From positions 186,001-250,000 of the forward strand of contig CAJHNH020006002.1 in the NCBI GenBank assembly GCA_905116865.2: 64,000 nt of DNA. The letters are read 5' to 3'. The stretch comes from Candidula unifasciata. Taxonomy: Eukaryota; Mollusca; Gastropoda; Stylommatophora; Geomitridae. Shown here in pieces: positions 1 to 11,358 of this stretch. The notes beneath the pieces were generated by a model. The model had not been told where the DNA came from and made no database searches. It saw nothing but the letters and a program-made list of their open reading frames with translations. The first letter of the stretch is position 1, and each line of letters begins with the position of its first letter. Both the position numbers and the translations under genes were made by a program.

Positions 1-17
1 TGAGCGTCGCCCAAAGG
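1..17 (+). CDS. Adducin, 3' end of an internal exon (partial)
   Basis: The first 17 bases end in AAAGG followed by a strong donor GTAAGTTATC. Read backward from the donor they encode ERRPK plus one base (G). The next recognised exon begins with GA, so the split codon GGA (Gly) keeps the frame open. The call rests only on donor quality and phase agreement; the exon body is outside the window. Confidence 0.4.
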
Positions 18-3000
18 GTAAGTTATCTTCACCTGCCTGTGGGATGTATCGGCTGTCACATTTCAGCCAATGGAAAACGTAACAGGTACAAGGCTTTCGA
101 GAACTGCCAGGCAGAAGTGGGCACTTACCCACAAGAACAGTATTTCTCTGAATAGAGGAGATCACTTGTTTTCAAGTAGAATACTGAGAAATAACAGTAA
201 CTGAGAGGGAAACTGTAAATATTAGAGGAAATAGCCAGAATCTGGGTACTGCAATACATACATATCATACATATTTGCTCCAAAGACAAAGAGAAAATCT
301 GTTTTATGAAAACAATCGTATTTATAAATCCTAATTGTAAACCAAAAGTATTCAACGTGAGATTGCCTGTAAAGAAGATTTGAAAAGCATGCTAGTCTGT
401 TTTGATGCAACAGGGTTGTGGCTTTTTTCTTCAGTCCTGTTGTCATATACACTCAGAAATAATTTTCATGTGTTTGTATGTCATCCTGAGGGTCATATGT
501 TGGAATCCTCAGGAAGGTACGGATTTAAACCCAAAAAATAGATCTGGTTCCCCAAATAGATCTAGTCTCAGATGAGCACCAGGAAATGTCTGGAAAGTAA
601 AAACAGCTGGCAAGTATTGACCACATCATTGATTTGAGTCAGACATTGACCACTTCACTGATTGTGCTAGATGTTGACCATACCACTGACCAAGTCAGAT
701 ATTGACCTCACCACTGGCCCAGTCTGATATTCATCACATCACTGATTGTCAGACATTGACCACATCACTGATTGTGTCAGACATTGACCACATCACTGAT
801 TGTGTCAGATATTGACCACATCACTGATTGTATCAGATATTGACCACATCACTGATTGTATCAGACATTGACCACTTCACTGATTGTGCTAGATGTTGAC
901 CATACCACTGACCAAGTCAGATATTGACCTCACCACTGGCCCAGTCTGATATTCATCACATCACTGATTGTCAGACATTGACCACATCACTGATTGTGTC
1001 AGACATTGACCACATCACTGATTGAGTCAGATATTGACCACATCACTGATTGTATCAGATATTGACCACATCACTGATTGTATCAGATATTGACCACATC
1101 ACTGATTGTATCAGACATTGACCGCATCACTGATTGTATCAGACATTGACCACATCACTGATTGTGTCAGATATTGACCACATCACTGATTGTATCAGAT
1201 ATTGACCACATCACTGATTGTATCAGACATTGACCGCATCACTGATTGTATCAGACATTGACCACATCACTGATTGTGTCAGATATTGACCACATCACTG
1301 ATTGTATCAGACATTGACCACATCACTGATTGTGTCAGATATTGACCACATCACTGATTGTATCAGACATTGACCACATCACTGATTGAGTCAGATATTG
1401 ACCACATCACTGATTGTGCCAGATATTGACCACATCACTGATTGTGCCAGATATTGACCACATCACTGATTGAGTCAGATATTGACCACATCACTGATTG
1501 TGCCAGATATTGACCACATCACTGATTGAGTCAGATATTGACCACACACTGATTGTATCAGATATTGACCACACACTGATTGTACCAGATGTTGACCACA
1601 TCACTGATTGTGACTGACGTTGACCACATCACTGATTGGGCAGACATTGACCACATCACTGATTGTGCCAGATGTTGACCACATCACTGATTGTGACTGA
1701 CATTGACCACATCACTGATCAGCACCTATTAGTTTATACACATAAGGGACTACAGCCATATTATCTGTAAAGTTTTGAAATTGATTATTGACCTTTCACC
1801 TCTCCCTGCATCATGTATACAGAATAGGATTGTTCTGGGTTGCCTTTTGCCAGGACTAGCCAGTGGTATTCTCACTAAGGCATGTTTCTCCAGGGCTGTT
1901 GAAGTGTTGTGTGACTTGTTGCATGGAAATGCTGCATCTTCTATAGTTGCTAATTGATTTGAGAGATTTATTGATTTTTTGGCTGAGTTTATTGGCTGGA
2001 AAGATTAATGTCTGGAGAGAATTGTTGACTTATTTGTTGATCAAGATTTCTTGACTTGATATATTTTCTTGATGAGAGTTTTGATTGTTGAGATTTTTAA
2101 ATTATTTCCATCTGCATTGCTTGTTTATGTTATAAAAAGCATACAAAGAACTTGTTACTTGGCAGGGTCTACCATTAGGGTATGAAACACTGACAGAAAA
2201 TAACTAGTAATAGATTCACGGGGTATTTATGGCTAGCTGTCTTACTTGCCATATCACAGAGATGAATACAATAAAAGGTATGGCTGTGTATTCTGTGCCA
2301 GGCTGGTAAATATAGGAGTACAGCCTGGAGATGCCAGACTTGAGCGTATGGCTAAAGGCACAAAGGTGTTTGATTATCAACACAGAACAGTTGTTGTCAG
2401 TTTTACACTTGTGGAGCTATTGAGAAGGAGATGGCAGCACCAATGAATCTGTTTGGAGTTCTGTAATGATACACAATCACTAATTTCTTACTTCATTCCC
2501 TTGGCCAACTCAATGATTCATAAAGTTGATTTATCATTTGTAATAGAAACTTCAACTCAATTGTAATAATTAATGTCTTTATACCTGGAACAAGCCAAAT
2601 TCTCTTATAAATTTGGCCTAATGCTAACAAATGGGAAAGACACTTGCAGTTTATAGGAACTATGTTTGTGTAGTGATTTTTGCACCCAGTAACAATAAAG
2701 GTCCTGATGTTGGTTCAGTGTAGTGCCAGGGTAAATGTTTGTTAGACAGTTACAGCTGTTGGGCCAACCCTGATACAGGAACTCTGGGAACGAACGAACG
2801 AACAAATTTATTTTCAAAGGGTTAAGAATTGGGCACGCAGGCCCGTCTAACATTCTGCCCTTCGAGGTCTCCCTCCGTTCTTACATCATTTAATTCATAC
2901 ATCAAGTAATATTAAAAATTAGCAATAGCATCAAAATAATCAATACAAGCACTGGAGTGTGCACATTTCTAACTCCAGTAAAACGTAGTAGTTGTAACAA

Positions 3001-6000
3001 ATCTAGGGAAAATGTGCGCTATTTCTAACATATGTTTTATCTTCTAAGGGGGCATATAATCTGTGCTTAGATAATATTTGAACACTTTCTGATTGTATGT
3101 TTAGGGACAAGTGGTATTTTTGATTTGCTGTGGCAGATAGTTCCACATTTGAGCTGCGGAATACGCCAAACTTGTTAAAGATAGGTTTAGAGATGTGTAA
3201 TATGTTTAGGCGCTCATTATGCCTTCTTTTATGTTTAAACAACGGCCATAAGTAACAAGGGCAGCCAGTGGCAGCTACCCATATTGTCTCTAAAATACCG
3301 TTTTATCACCAGTTTATTTGCCAGGCTTTTTATCTCAAAACATGTCTGCAAGGAGGCATGGACACGAAGTTACTTAGCATGAGAAAAAGATTTACAGGTA
3401 TGGTCAGCGAAGAAAGTATTAGTGTTTGGAGGATACACTGGGTAATGCAGACATTTAAGGTTCAAACCTTTTCACCTCCAAATAGTGATCACACTCTTGC
3501 TAAAGGATTGCATTGTCAGTTTTACACCTTAAAGATCAGATGACATCCTGTCATCCACCGGATTCCACAACTGGTGAATGTAAACAATATCCACCCACAT
3601 ATTTTGGGAGGGGGGGAGGCAGATGGAAGCCAAGAGAGAAGATACTGGATAGTTCAATATGATTGCATGTCAGAGTTGATTGAAAGTACACAAGATAGAG
3701 GTTTGTGAATACATGATTACCTACGCCACATGGCAGAGGTGACTTTAGGAAGAAGGAGACATGCTTATTGGGAGGAGGTAGGCTGTGGGTCTGTCAGCAC
3801 CCCTCTCCCTCCATAGAGTCCAAATCCCTCACAGAAATCCAGAGCTTAAATATTTACAAATGTAGTGATGAGACCTAGAGTTGAGGATCAGTTCTGTTTG
3901 ATACTGCTGAGTGTTTGTGTAGTGTGTTCGTGAAGTATTCTGTGACAAGACTAACAGCAGTTGTTGGTTGTCTTGTGTAGGAGAAGAGCTGAGAGAGGGC
4001 AAGCCTTCCTCTCCCTCCAAGTCAGACACCCTGAAATCCACGGACAGTGCTAGTGGCGGCGAGACTCTGGAGGAGCGGAGCAGCAAGGAGGTCTGTACAC
4101 ATCTTCATTCGTTCTGTTTTTCTCTCCCTCCCTCTGACTCTTGTGGGATTGTGAGTGCTGTGTCTGTCAGTGTTGTGTATGTTAGTGTTATGTATGTTAG
4201 TTTTGTATCTGTTAGTGTTATGTATGTGTGAGTGTTGTGTCTGTGAGTGCTGATTCTGTGTGAGTGTTGTGTCTGTGAGTGCTGATTCTGTGTGAGTGTT
4301 GTGTCTGTGAGTGCTGATTCTGTGTGAGTGTTGTGTCTGTGAGTGCTGATTCTGTGTGAGTGTTGTGTCTGTGAGTGCTGATTCTGTGTGAGTGTTGTGT
4401 CTATGATTGATGTGTGAGTGCTGTGTCTGTCAGTGTTGTGTATGTATGTGTGAGTGTTGTGTCTGTGAGTGCTTATTCTGTGTGAGTGTTGTGTCTATGA
4501 TTGATGTGTGAGTGCTGTGTCTGTCAGTGTTGTGTATGTGTGAGTGTTGTGTCTGTGAGTGCTGATTCTGTGTGAGTGTTGTGTCTGTGAGTGCTGATTC
4601 TGTGTGAGTGTTGTGTCTGTGATTGATGTGTGAGTGCTGTGTCTGTCAGTGTTGTGTATGTTAGTTTTGTATCTGTTAGTGTTATGTATGTGTGAGTGTT
4701 GTGTCTGTGAGTGCTGATTCTGTGTGGGTGTTATGACCATGTGAATGCTCTATATGAGGGTGTTGTCACTGTATGGTTGTTTATGTGTGTTGTGTCTATG
4801 AGTCTGTACTTACATGTATATGGTATGTCTTTGAGTGTTCGTGCCTGTGAGTATTGTGTCTGAGAGCGTGTGTCTGTGAATGTTGTGCTGTGTGTCTAAG
4901 TTGTATCGCTGTTTATGTGCTGTGTTTGTGAACAGTGTGCTTGTGTTGGGTGTCTGTCGTCAGTGTGTGCCTCTCAGCATGTAAGGGTGGTGTGTATGTT
5001 TGTGCTTGCGTGTGTCTGTGATGTGTCATTTTTGAATGTATATTTAAAGGTAAGCATTTATTATTCATGCCCATGTATTTCTTATTCACATTCATACAGT
5101 GAGTTTTGACATATATTATTAATGTAATATGCTTGAAATATAAAATGCAGCTGATGTCTAAAAGATGATTGCTTGAAAGGGGGGAATGTAAAACAGGCTT
5201 GCATGCCCAATTTGTAACCCTATAATAAAGTTTATTCGTTTATTCACCCCTCTCACTGTTTCTATCTGACCCTTTCACTGTCTCTCTCTTCTTGCTGTCA
5301 GACATATTTTTTATTTCTCTGTCTTTCACCTCCCTCTCTGTAGAGCAGAGCTGTGCAATGTGGCCTGCAGATGCCAAGCAAGTGGCCCATGGATCATTAC
5401 CATTTGTATAGAGTATTCGTGAGCCTTCTGTGCTGTGGCTTGAGCTTCTGGCCCGTGACGATCTCCGTTTTCAAAATGGTGGCCCCTGAATAGACTTAGC
5501 CCTGCTTTAGAGTGTTGTGTAGAATAGTAGCTAGCACAGGAAATGTTCTCTCTCCTCACACTCTGTCACTGTCTGTTGCTGTTTCACTCTTTCATACCCT
5601 CTCTTACCCTCATCATGACAGTCCTTTAAGTTTGTCCCTTTCTATCTGGTCTCTTTTCTCTGAGTAGATTGTGGTCATACATTTGGTAGTACACTTCACA
5701 GACTGACCTGGCTGGCAGTCTTAGGGTCATCTGCCTTGAGCTCATTGGTGCTGTAAGGACCACATGGCTGTGGGGTTTGCCCAAATTGGGTACTAGCAAA
5801 TATTTATTTGTCTAAAAACTTGGCCCTGGAGCTGGATGCCATTATAATAAATTAACCTAAAAATGAGTGTGTGTATGTAAGGGTATTTGTGTATGTATAA
5901 GTATTTAAAAGATTATGTGTATATGTATGTTTATGAATGTGTATATGTATGTTTATGAATGTGTATATGTATGTTTATGAATGTGTATATGTATGTTTAT

Positions 6001-7171
6001 GAATGTGTATATGTATGTTTATGAATGTGTATATGTATGTTTATGAATGTGTAAATGTATGAAGGTAAGTATGAATGCATATCTGTGTTATGAGTGTGTG
6101 CGTGCAGCAGTGTGAGTGTATGCATGTGTGGACATGTGTTTATGTGTGAATAGGTGTAAGTATGGGTATGTGTGAGTGTATTTATGCATATATGTATAAG
6201 AATGTGTGTGTGTTTATATATGCATATGTGAGAGTGTATATATATATGTGTATGTATGTATGCATGAGTGTGTATATATGTGTGTGTGGGTGAATGTGTA
6301 TATATGAGCATATGTAAGAGTGTTTGTGTATGTAAATAGGAAGGAATATGTATGTCTAAATGAGTGTGAGAGTGTTCTATAAAGTCTACATGTATGAATC
6401 TGTGCACAATTGTGAATATATGAGTGAGTGTTATGTATGCATGTGTGTGTATGATACTTAGTATATTTTAGTGTGTGTGTGTGTGTGATATATATATGAA
6501 TGCATCTGCTGTGTATGTATGAATGTAGGTACACATGTGAGTGTGTGTGGACTTTTGTATGTTTGTTTGATAGTTTCCGCATGGGTAGGCATGGTGTATG
6601 TCTGTGTGTATATATATGTGTGTGTGTGTATGTTTGTAATAATATACCAGCCTTGCTTTTTTGTATATTACTCTATTCATATTAAGTAAATTTTTATGTT
6701 ATCATACATATGGGACAGAATACATACAAATACTGTGTATTAAAGATGAGAGTTTGGCAGTGTCGAATATAAGATGGACCTCTGTGCCCAGTTTGCAACC
6801 CTTTGAAAATTAAGTTTGTTGTTGGTTGGTGCCAGATAAGCCACAGGCTCGGGAGCAGGGCTTGCCACTGTTGTGTCTCCCTGTCTCTCGCTTGTCTCAC
6901 TGCTAACCCAGAGAATCGTGTGCAAGCTTGGCTTCACCTGAAACCTAATTTATATTTCTTACTGGAATGCCTGAAAATTGACACTAAGATTTAGGCTGCA
7001 GTTGAGACTTTATTTAGAACATTTACTGACAGTACGTTTTATTGTTCATTGCAGGGCTCACCCACAAAAGAACAACCTTCACCAGTCAAGGAGAAGAAAA
7101 AGAAGAAGAAGTTTCGCATCCCCTCATTCTCCAAGAAGAAGAACAAGGAAAGCAGAGAAAGCAACATCTAG
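1..7171 (+). CDS. Adducin, 3' part of gene (gene-level entry)
   Basis: Gene-level span for the 3' end of an adducin gene that enters from the left edge. Proposed coding pieces are 1-17, 3981-4090 and 7055-7171, with phases that join cleanly. Adducin caps actin barbed ends and recruits spectrin at the membrane skeleton; its C-terminal MARCKS-related domain binds spectrin-actin and calmodulin and is a PKC target. Identification rests on the last 38 residues: a six-lysine run followed by FRIPSFSKKKNK, which matches the conserved KKKKKFRTPSF core of adducin tails. The head, neck and most of the tail lie outside the window. ADD1/ADD2/hts orthology cannot be resolved from the tail alone, so no symbol is given. 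Confidence 0.85.
613..1719. repeat. 28-bp minisatellite in adducin intron
   Basis: About 40 copies of a 28-bp unit containing ATTGACCACATCACTGATTG. The first part shows a higher-order repeat: a variant block (with GCTAGATGTTGACCATACC and CCAGTCTGATATTCATC) at about 661-750 recurs 222 bp later at about 883-972. Some copies are 25-27 bp. Confidence 0.95.
1720..2787. other. Adducin intron, no feature recognised
   Basis: AT-rich single-copy-looking intron sequence between the 28-bp array and a retroposon tail. I see no exon, RNA gene or repeat in it. Confidence 0.5.
2788..2868 (-). mobile_element. Retroposon 3' tail (TTCG-tailed family), copy 1
   Basis: Reverse complement of a short family found also at 5173, 6748, 8206 and 28476. 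It reads ...GACGGGCCTGCGTGCCCAAT, then AACCCTTTGAAAATAAA, then a (TTCG)n-like tail; here the + strand starts GGAACGAACGAACGAACAAA. The internal AATAAA and simple-repeat tail suggest the 3' end of a LINE or a LINE-mobilised SINE. Confidence 0.7.
2869..3980. other. Adducin intron, no feature recognised
   Basis: Intron sequence with no exon or repeat family that I recognise. A short G-rich run is at 3607-3620. Confidence 0.45.
3981..4090 (+). CDS. Adducin, penultimate coding exon
   Basis: 110-nt exon after the acceptor TTGTCTTGTGTAG and before a GT donor (GTCTGT, weaker than consensus). It encodes an acidic and Ser/Thr-rich stretch, EELREGKPSSPSKSDTLKS followed by a Gly-Gly and Glu-rich part ending SSKE. 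This is the low-complexity linker normally found before the lysine-rich adducin tail. It enters in phase 1 (one base from the previous exon) and leaves in phase 0, which matches the phase-0 start of the last exon. A run-on into the intron would continue VCTHLH without homology, supporting the donor at 4091. Confidence 0.72.
4140..5030. repeat. TG-rich tandem region with 32-bp minisatellite
   Basis: Purine/pyrimidine-alternating TG-rich DNA starting 50 bp after an adducin exon. From about 4236 to 4730 a 32-bp unit GTGTGAGTGTTGTGTCTGTG + AGTGCTGATTCT repeats, broken by a variant unit with GATTGATG. Open frames on either strand here are low-complexity artefacts. Confidence 0.9.
5173..5246 (+). 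mobile_element. Retroposon 3' tail (TTCG-tailed family), copy 2
   Basis: Plus-strand copy: GGCTTGCATGCCCAATTTGT, AACCCTATAATAAAG, then TTTATTCGTTTATTC. Same order of blocks as the copies at 2788 and 28476. Confidence 0.7.
5860..6640. repeat. TG/TA-rich microsatellite tract with 20-bp unit
   Basis: Long TGTGTATATG-type tract in the last adducin intron. At 5935-6055 a clean 20-bp unit (GAATGTGTATATGTATGTTT) repeats about six times. Histidine/threonine-rich or cysteine-rich open frames here are spurious. Confidence 0.9.
6748..6826 (+). mobile_element. Retroposon 3' tail (TTCG-tailed family), copy 3
   Basis: Diverged copy ending CTGTGCCCAGTTTGCAACCC, TTTGAAAATTAAGTTTGTTG. The polyA hexamer is mutated (AATTAA). 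Confidence 0.6.
7055..7171 (+). CDS. Adducin, terminal coding exon with MARCKS-related domain
   Basis: 117-nt exon after the acceptor TTGTTCATTGCAG, 38 codons plus TAG. It starts GSPTKEQPSPVKE, then six lysines, then FRIPSFSKKKNKESRESNI. The GSP...K lead-in, the lysine run and the FR-x-PSF core are the hallmark of the adducin C-terminus; the serine in PSF is the site phosphorylated by PKC in vertebrate adducins and lies in the calmodulin-binding segment. Vertebrate tails usually read FLKK after PS; here the leucine is Ser. The exon sits 3 kb after the previous one, across an intron full of TG repeats. Confidence 0.9.
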   Translation, partial: GSPTKEQPSPVKEKKKKKKFRIPSFSKKKNKESRESNI

Positions 7172-7850
7172 GTGCCAGACTACAGTGGACAGGACAGGCA
7201 CACTTGCTGGCAGCCTCTCGTTTTCCTCCCATTTGACTTGATATTGCACAGTGTTCACCTTTCTTTAACGTAGCTTGCTTATTTTATGTTACCGGCTCAA
7301 TCAAAGATCTTCTCTTGTCTACAACCATTACAGCAACATCAGTAGTTACATATTGACTTACAGTTAGACATTGATTTACAATTACACATTAATTCTGACT
7401 GCCACTTCTTATTTCTCTCTGTGCAAATGAACATTGACTAGTAATAATGAGCATTAACTGTTTACCTTTGTTTATAAATGCCAGATTCCATAAAAGGTGT
7501 TTTATGTTCATTTATTTAACAATATGTTGCTTACGTATATTATCAAAGCTTTGTTTTTTTTATCCAACCATTTTATTCAGAGATAACAAGGCAACAGAAA
7601 AAAAAGGAATTTGATGTATAGATTTGAAATTTATATTAATATATGTATACAAACGTTCATATAGACTGATGGTTGTCGTGTGATATCGCCGTATCATTGT
7701 TGCATATATTTACATATATATATTTTATATTCTGTATGGATGTTATGTTTTATTATTACCATTTTTGTGATGTCATTCGCTGTGGATTTACTTATGCAAT
7801 TATTTCATCCCAGATTTAGAATGCTAATGAATAAAAAACTATCTCAGTAA
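7172..7850 (+). other. Adducin 3' UTR (predicted)
   Basis: AT-rich, ORF-free sequence after the adducin stop codon. The polyadenylation hexamer AATAAA lies at 7830-7835, and cleavage is expected about 15-25 nt later. The end is inferred from the hexamer only. Confidence 0.6.
7830..7835 (+). promoter_or_regulatory. Polyadenylation signal AATAAA of adducin
   Basis: Canonical AATAAA in an A-rich context, 660 nt after the stop codon and before the region where tandem repeats resume. Confidence 0.5.
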
Positions 7851-9236
7851 AACCTACAGCAGTGCGAGGGGGAGTTGTCGTCTTCTGTGTCGACAATGTT
7901 TACTAGGGGCTGCCCATACATATTTGTGGGTTGACCATGTATGTAGAGATGTCCTTTGAGCTGTCTCTCTGTATAACCAGGGGACCATAAGGGTAGCTGA
8001 GAGTAACAGCACTGTACCCAACCATCTATCTTGTCACAAATATCTAAGAGAATTGCTGGGATTCTGGCTGTCTTATCCCATAGCTACAAAATCCTACCAA
8101 TCATGAGCAAGTCTGCAAATGGCTTGGCATGAGTTGAGGATCTATGCTTCATTGGGAAACAACAGTTAGAAAGTGAGGAATTTATTTAGAAAGGATTTCA
8201 TGTTTATGGGGAATATTTTCAAAGGGTCACAATTTGGGTAATTAGGCTCGTCTTACATCTGGCTCTTCCAAACATTGATCTTTCAAACAAGGCAGAGAAA
8301 TGAGAGTTCTGACCACCCAACATCATAGCAACATAATATAGTATATGTGAAACCTGGTCATTTCTCACCCCTACATAAACATCTGCCTATGGACATATGT
8401 GTGTTGTGTGTTGATATTGCTTGTCCATGTTTATGCAAAAACAACAAAACAATATGTCCAGTAGTTGACTGCACCCCCATTCAACTGTATGATCCTGGTT
8501 GACTGGCTGGCATGCCCTTCACAATACCGGCAGTTTCACTGAGAGGATGGGGGACAGCCAGCATTCATGGGGACATTCTGAGGTTTCTTTTTCTTTTTCT
8601 AATGGGTTGGAGAGAGGCGACTGGTATATCCAAGGAGTCAGATAATTGGTATATCCCAGGATATTGTTCTTAATGTGATAGCTTGCAGTTTTATGTTTCA
8701 GGGATCTGTGTTGCTTCCTTTTGTAGCTAAAATCAATTTAAAAAAAATTTTTCCGGTCTAGTGGCATGGCTGTGTTGGCACCGAGGTGCTGTATATTTGA
8801 GAACTTTTAATTATGTGCTGAATGTGTTTATATATTTGTGTGCACTCTTTCCCTCAGCCTTCAGTATGTGCTGTAGATAATACCATTCTTTTGGTACGCC
8901 AGTTTGTGTTTGGTTTATCTCCCATAAACTTTCTATTGGTTCAGTGAACAATCTAGAGAAGCCAGAGAATTATGTGGGAGAACTGATGCTCCACGCATGG
9001 GTATCTTGAAAAGGACAGGCTTAAAAAGTCAGTTCTTGTGAATAATTTCTTTGACCTGTAGCCAATTGCAGAGCTCTCCTGTAAACTGACAAACCAGCTG
9101 GGTGGGCTAGAAAGTTGACATCTGAGGGGAAGTCAGGCAAACCTTGAAATGTTTATCAGACCAGCACTGGGACAGAGGAATGCACTGACATTGTCAGTCA
9201 ATTCTAATCTGTCAAAGCTTTGGTAAAATGATAGAA
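7851..9236. other. Intergenic, one retroposon tail
   Basis: No gene recognised. A minus-strand copy of the TTCG-tailed retroposon end lies at about 8206-8262 (TATTTTCAAAGGGTCACAAT then TTGGGTAATTAGGCTCG), truncated before the tail repeats. Confidence 0.5.
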
Positions 9237-9506
9237 GCTTGCCCAGTTGCAGGTCACCTACCAGAGGTGAATACAAGTAGGTTGCTTAGTTGCAGGTCAC
9301 CTAACAGAGGTGAATACAAGTAGCTTGCCCAGTTGCAGGTCACCTAACAGAGGTCAATACAAGTTGCTTAGTTGCAGGTCACCTAACAAAGGTCAATACA
9401 AGTAGGTTGCTTAGTTGCAGGTCACCTAACAGAGGTCAATACAAGTAGCTTGCCCAGTTGCAGGTCACCTACCACAGGTGAATGCAAGTAGGTTGCTTAG
9501 TTGCAG
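9237..9506. repeat. 43-bp minisatellite
   Basis: About six copies of a 43-bp unit containing AGTTGCAGGTCACCTAACAG. Two variants alternate: CTTGCCCAG and GTTGCTTAG at the same position, so there is a dimer-like higher order. Confidence 0.9.
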
Positions 9507-9955
9507 GATTTGCCTTAAAAGGTTTTAATTTTTTTTTAAAAAGCAGTGACCTTATAAGGTCAACTATCACAGCTGGAAAGTTAACCTTATACATGCATTT
9601 AATGTCAGCAAAAGTTGAGGTAACTATTACAGCCACACATGTTAAACACTGTATTGAGGGGATGTGTCCCTCTTGTAGAATGGTATCATTTTTTAACCCC
9701 TTTTTTCTCGCTATAGCTGTATTTCACTTGTTTGTATTGCTCTTAGAAATTAAACTGCCTCTCTTATCAAACATACATTGTGCATGACTTCATTGTGAAT
9801 GTCTCTGTGTTTGCTGATAAGTGTCTAGTTAGCACTAGTGGCTTTGGTCCCAAACATTGGTGCAGTCTGTTTGCTGGCTCTTTCCTTTACTTGTCTAACA
9901 CCTGCTAGAATTGTATTCTTGTTGTTCGACTGAGAGTAGATGATCAAACATTTCA

Positions 9956-10066
9956 AGTATCTTGAGTGTAGAGTGTTGTGTTCAGACCCAGAAGTATCTT
10001 GAGTGTAGAGTGTTGTGTTCAGACCCAGAAGTATCTTGAGTGTAGAGTGTTGTGTTCAGACCCAGG
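9956..10066. repeat. 37-bp minisatellite, three copies
   Basis: Three near-identical tandem copies of AGTATCTTGAGTGTAGAGTG + TTGTGTTCAGACCCAGA. 111 bp = 3 x 37. A fragment of the unit (ATCTTTGAGTGTAGAGTG) reappears at 10125-10142. Confidence 0.95.
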
Positions 10067-10154
10067 TATGAAGAAGCTTCTTTAAAGAAAAAACCTGCAT
10101 ACAAGTCAGTAACCTCATGGACAGTATCTTTGAGTGTAGAGTGACTTGTAGTTC

Positions 10155-10560
10155 AGAGCAGCAGTGGTACAATAGGTAACAGGTGAAGAGCAGCAGCTTT
10201 ACAACATTGAGTTGACTGAATACAGCAGCGGTAACCTCATGGACAGGTAGCTTTAGAGGTACAACATTGACTTGATAGGTCAAGAGCAGCAGTGGTACAA
10301 TGTTGACAGGTGAAGAGCAGCAGCGGTACAACATTGAGTTGACAGGTCAAGAGCAGCAGTGGTACAACATTGACTTGACAGGTCAAGAGCAGCAGCGGTA
10401 CAACATTGACTTGACAGGTCAAGAGCAGCAGCGGTACAAGCATTGGCTTGACAGGTCAAGAGCAGCAGCAGTACAAGCATTGACTTGACAGGTCAAGAGC
10501 AGCAGCGGTACAACATTGACATGGCAGGTCAAGAGCAGCAGTGGTACAACATTGACTTGA
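10155..10560. repeat. 36-bp minisatellite
   Basis: About ten copies of a 36-bp unit GACTTGACAGGTCAAGAGCA + GCAGCGGTACAACATT, less regular at the left end. The unit holds the short palindrome TTGACAGGTCAA. Because 36 is a multiple of 3, open frames on both strands are expected and mean nothing. Confidence 0.95.
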
Positions 10561-11084
10561 AAGTGATTTGGGTAGAAACAAAATGGTTGGTGTACTTGTA
10601 CTGACTTTTTGATCTGTGAGGGACTGAACCAGCAGCCTGGTCAGCATAGCATGTACAGGATCGTATTGAACAAGATTGACCGAGAGACTCCAGTAAATGA
10701 TGGTATTGCTGATGTGGCCAGATCAAATCATGACTTCAGTATGTTAAACTGTAGATAGCTCATTGATGCTACTCAGTGGGAAGTTAGTGTGACAACAGGA
10801 AACAGTTTGTCTGCCCTGCTGTGGAGATAATACAGGCAACCAGCTGGGAGGTGTGTATCTTTAGGAGCAGGCCTTGTTGAGACTAGTATGGCACTGCATT
10901 TTCTTGTTTTCCACATCTCAGATTTCCTGATTCATCTTTACTCTGCGTTTCCTCCAAATACTGTACATGGTTTGTCTATGGACTGCTCTGTGTTTCCTGC
11001 CTAATACTGAGCATGGTTTGTATGTGAACTGCTCTGGCATTAGTGCCCAGTTTTTCCAACTTTAAAATCCTTGATGACTTTTCT
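10561..11084. other. Intergenic, nothing recognised
   Basis: No gene or repeat family seen; a loose duplication of CTGCTCTGTGTTTCC/ACTGCTCTG phrases lies at about 10940-11040. Confidence 0.4.
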
Positions 11085-11358
11085 TAGCATTTACCGACAG
11101 TAAACTCTGACGGAAAGTTCGGGTGTTTGCCTATTTCTGATCTTTGATTTTGTTTCAGAACTTGAGTTTTGCTCACACATCCATTTGACATGTCTGACCA
11201 ATTTGTATGCAGACTTTTGGTTTCTCACCTCTCAGATAAACTCAACTTGGAAGGGGACACCCCTGATAAAGATACCTTGTCCACCAAGCTTGTTAGGGCA
11301 GCAGTGGGTCTGTTCTTGTGTCTCCTAAGATGGAGCCCTAAACCCTACACAAGGAGAT
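11085..11358 (-). mobile_element. SINE-A (GAA-tailed SINE), old near-full-length copy
   Basis: Diverged copy of the family best seen at 56877-57156. On the + strand it runs from the 3' part (ACAGTAAACTCTGACGGAAAG) through TTTGTATGCAGACTTTTGGT to the 5' part (GGGCAGCAGTGGGTCTGTTC then CCCTAAACCCTACACAAGG), so the element is on the - strand. Confidence 0.75.
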
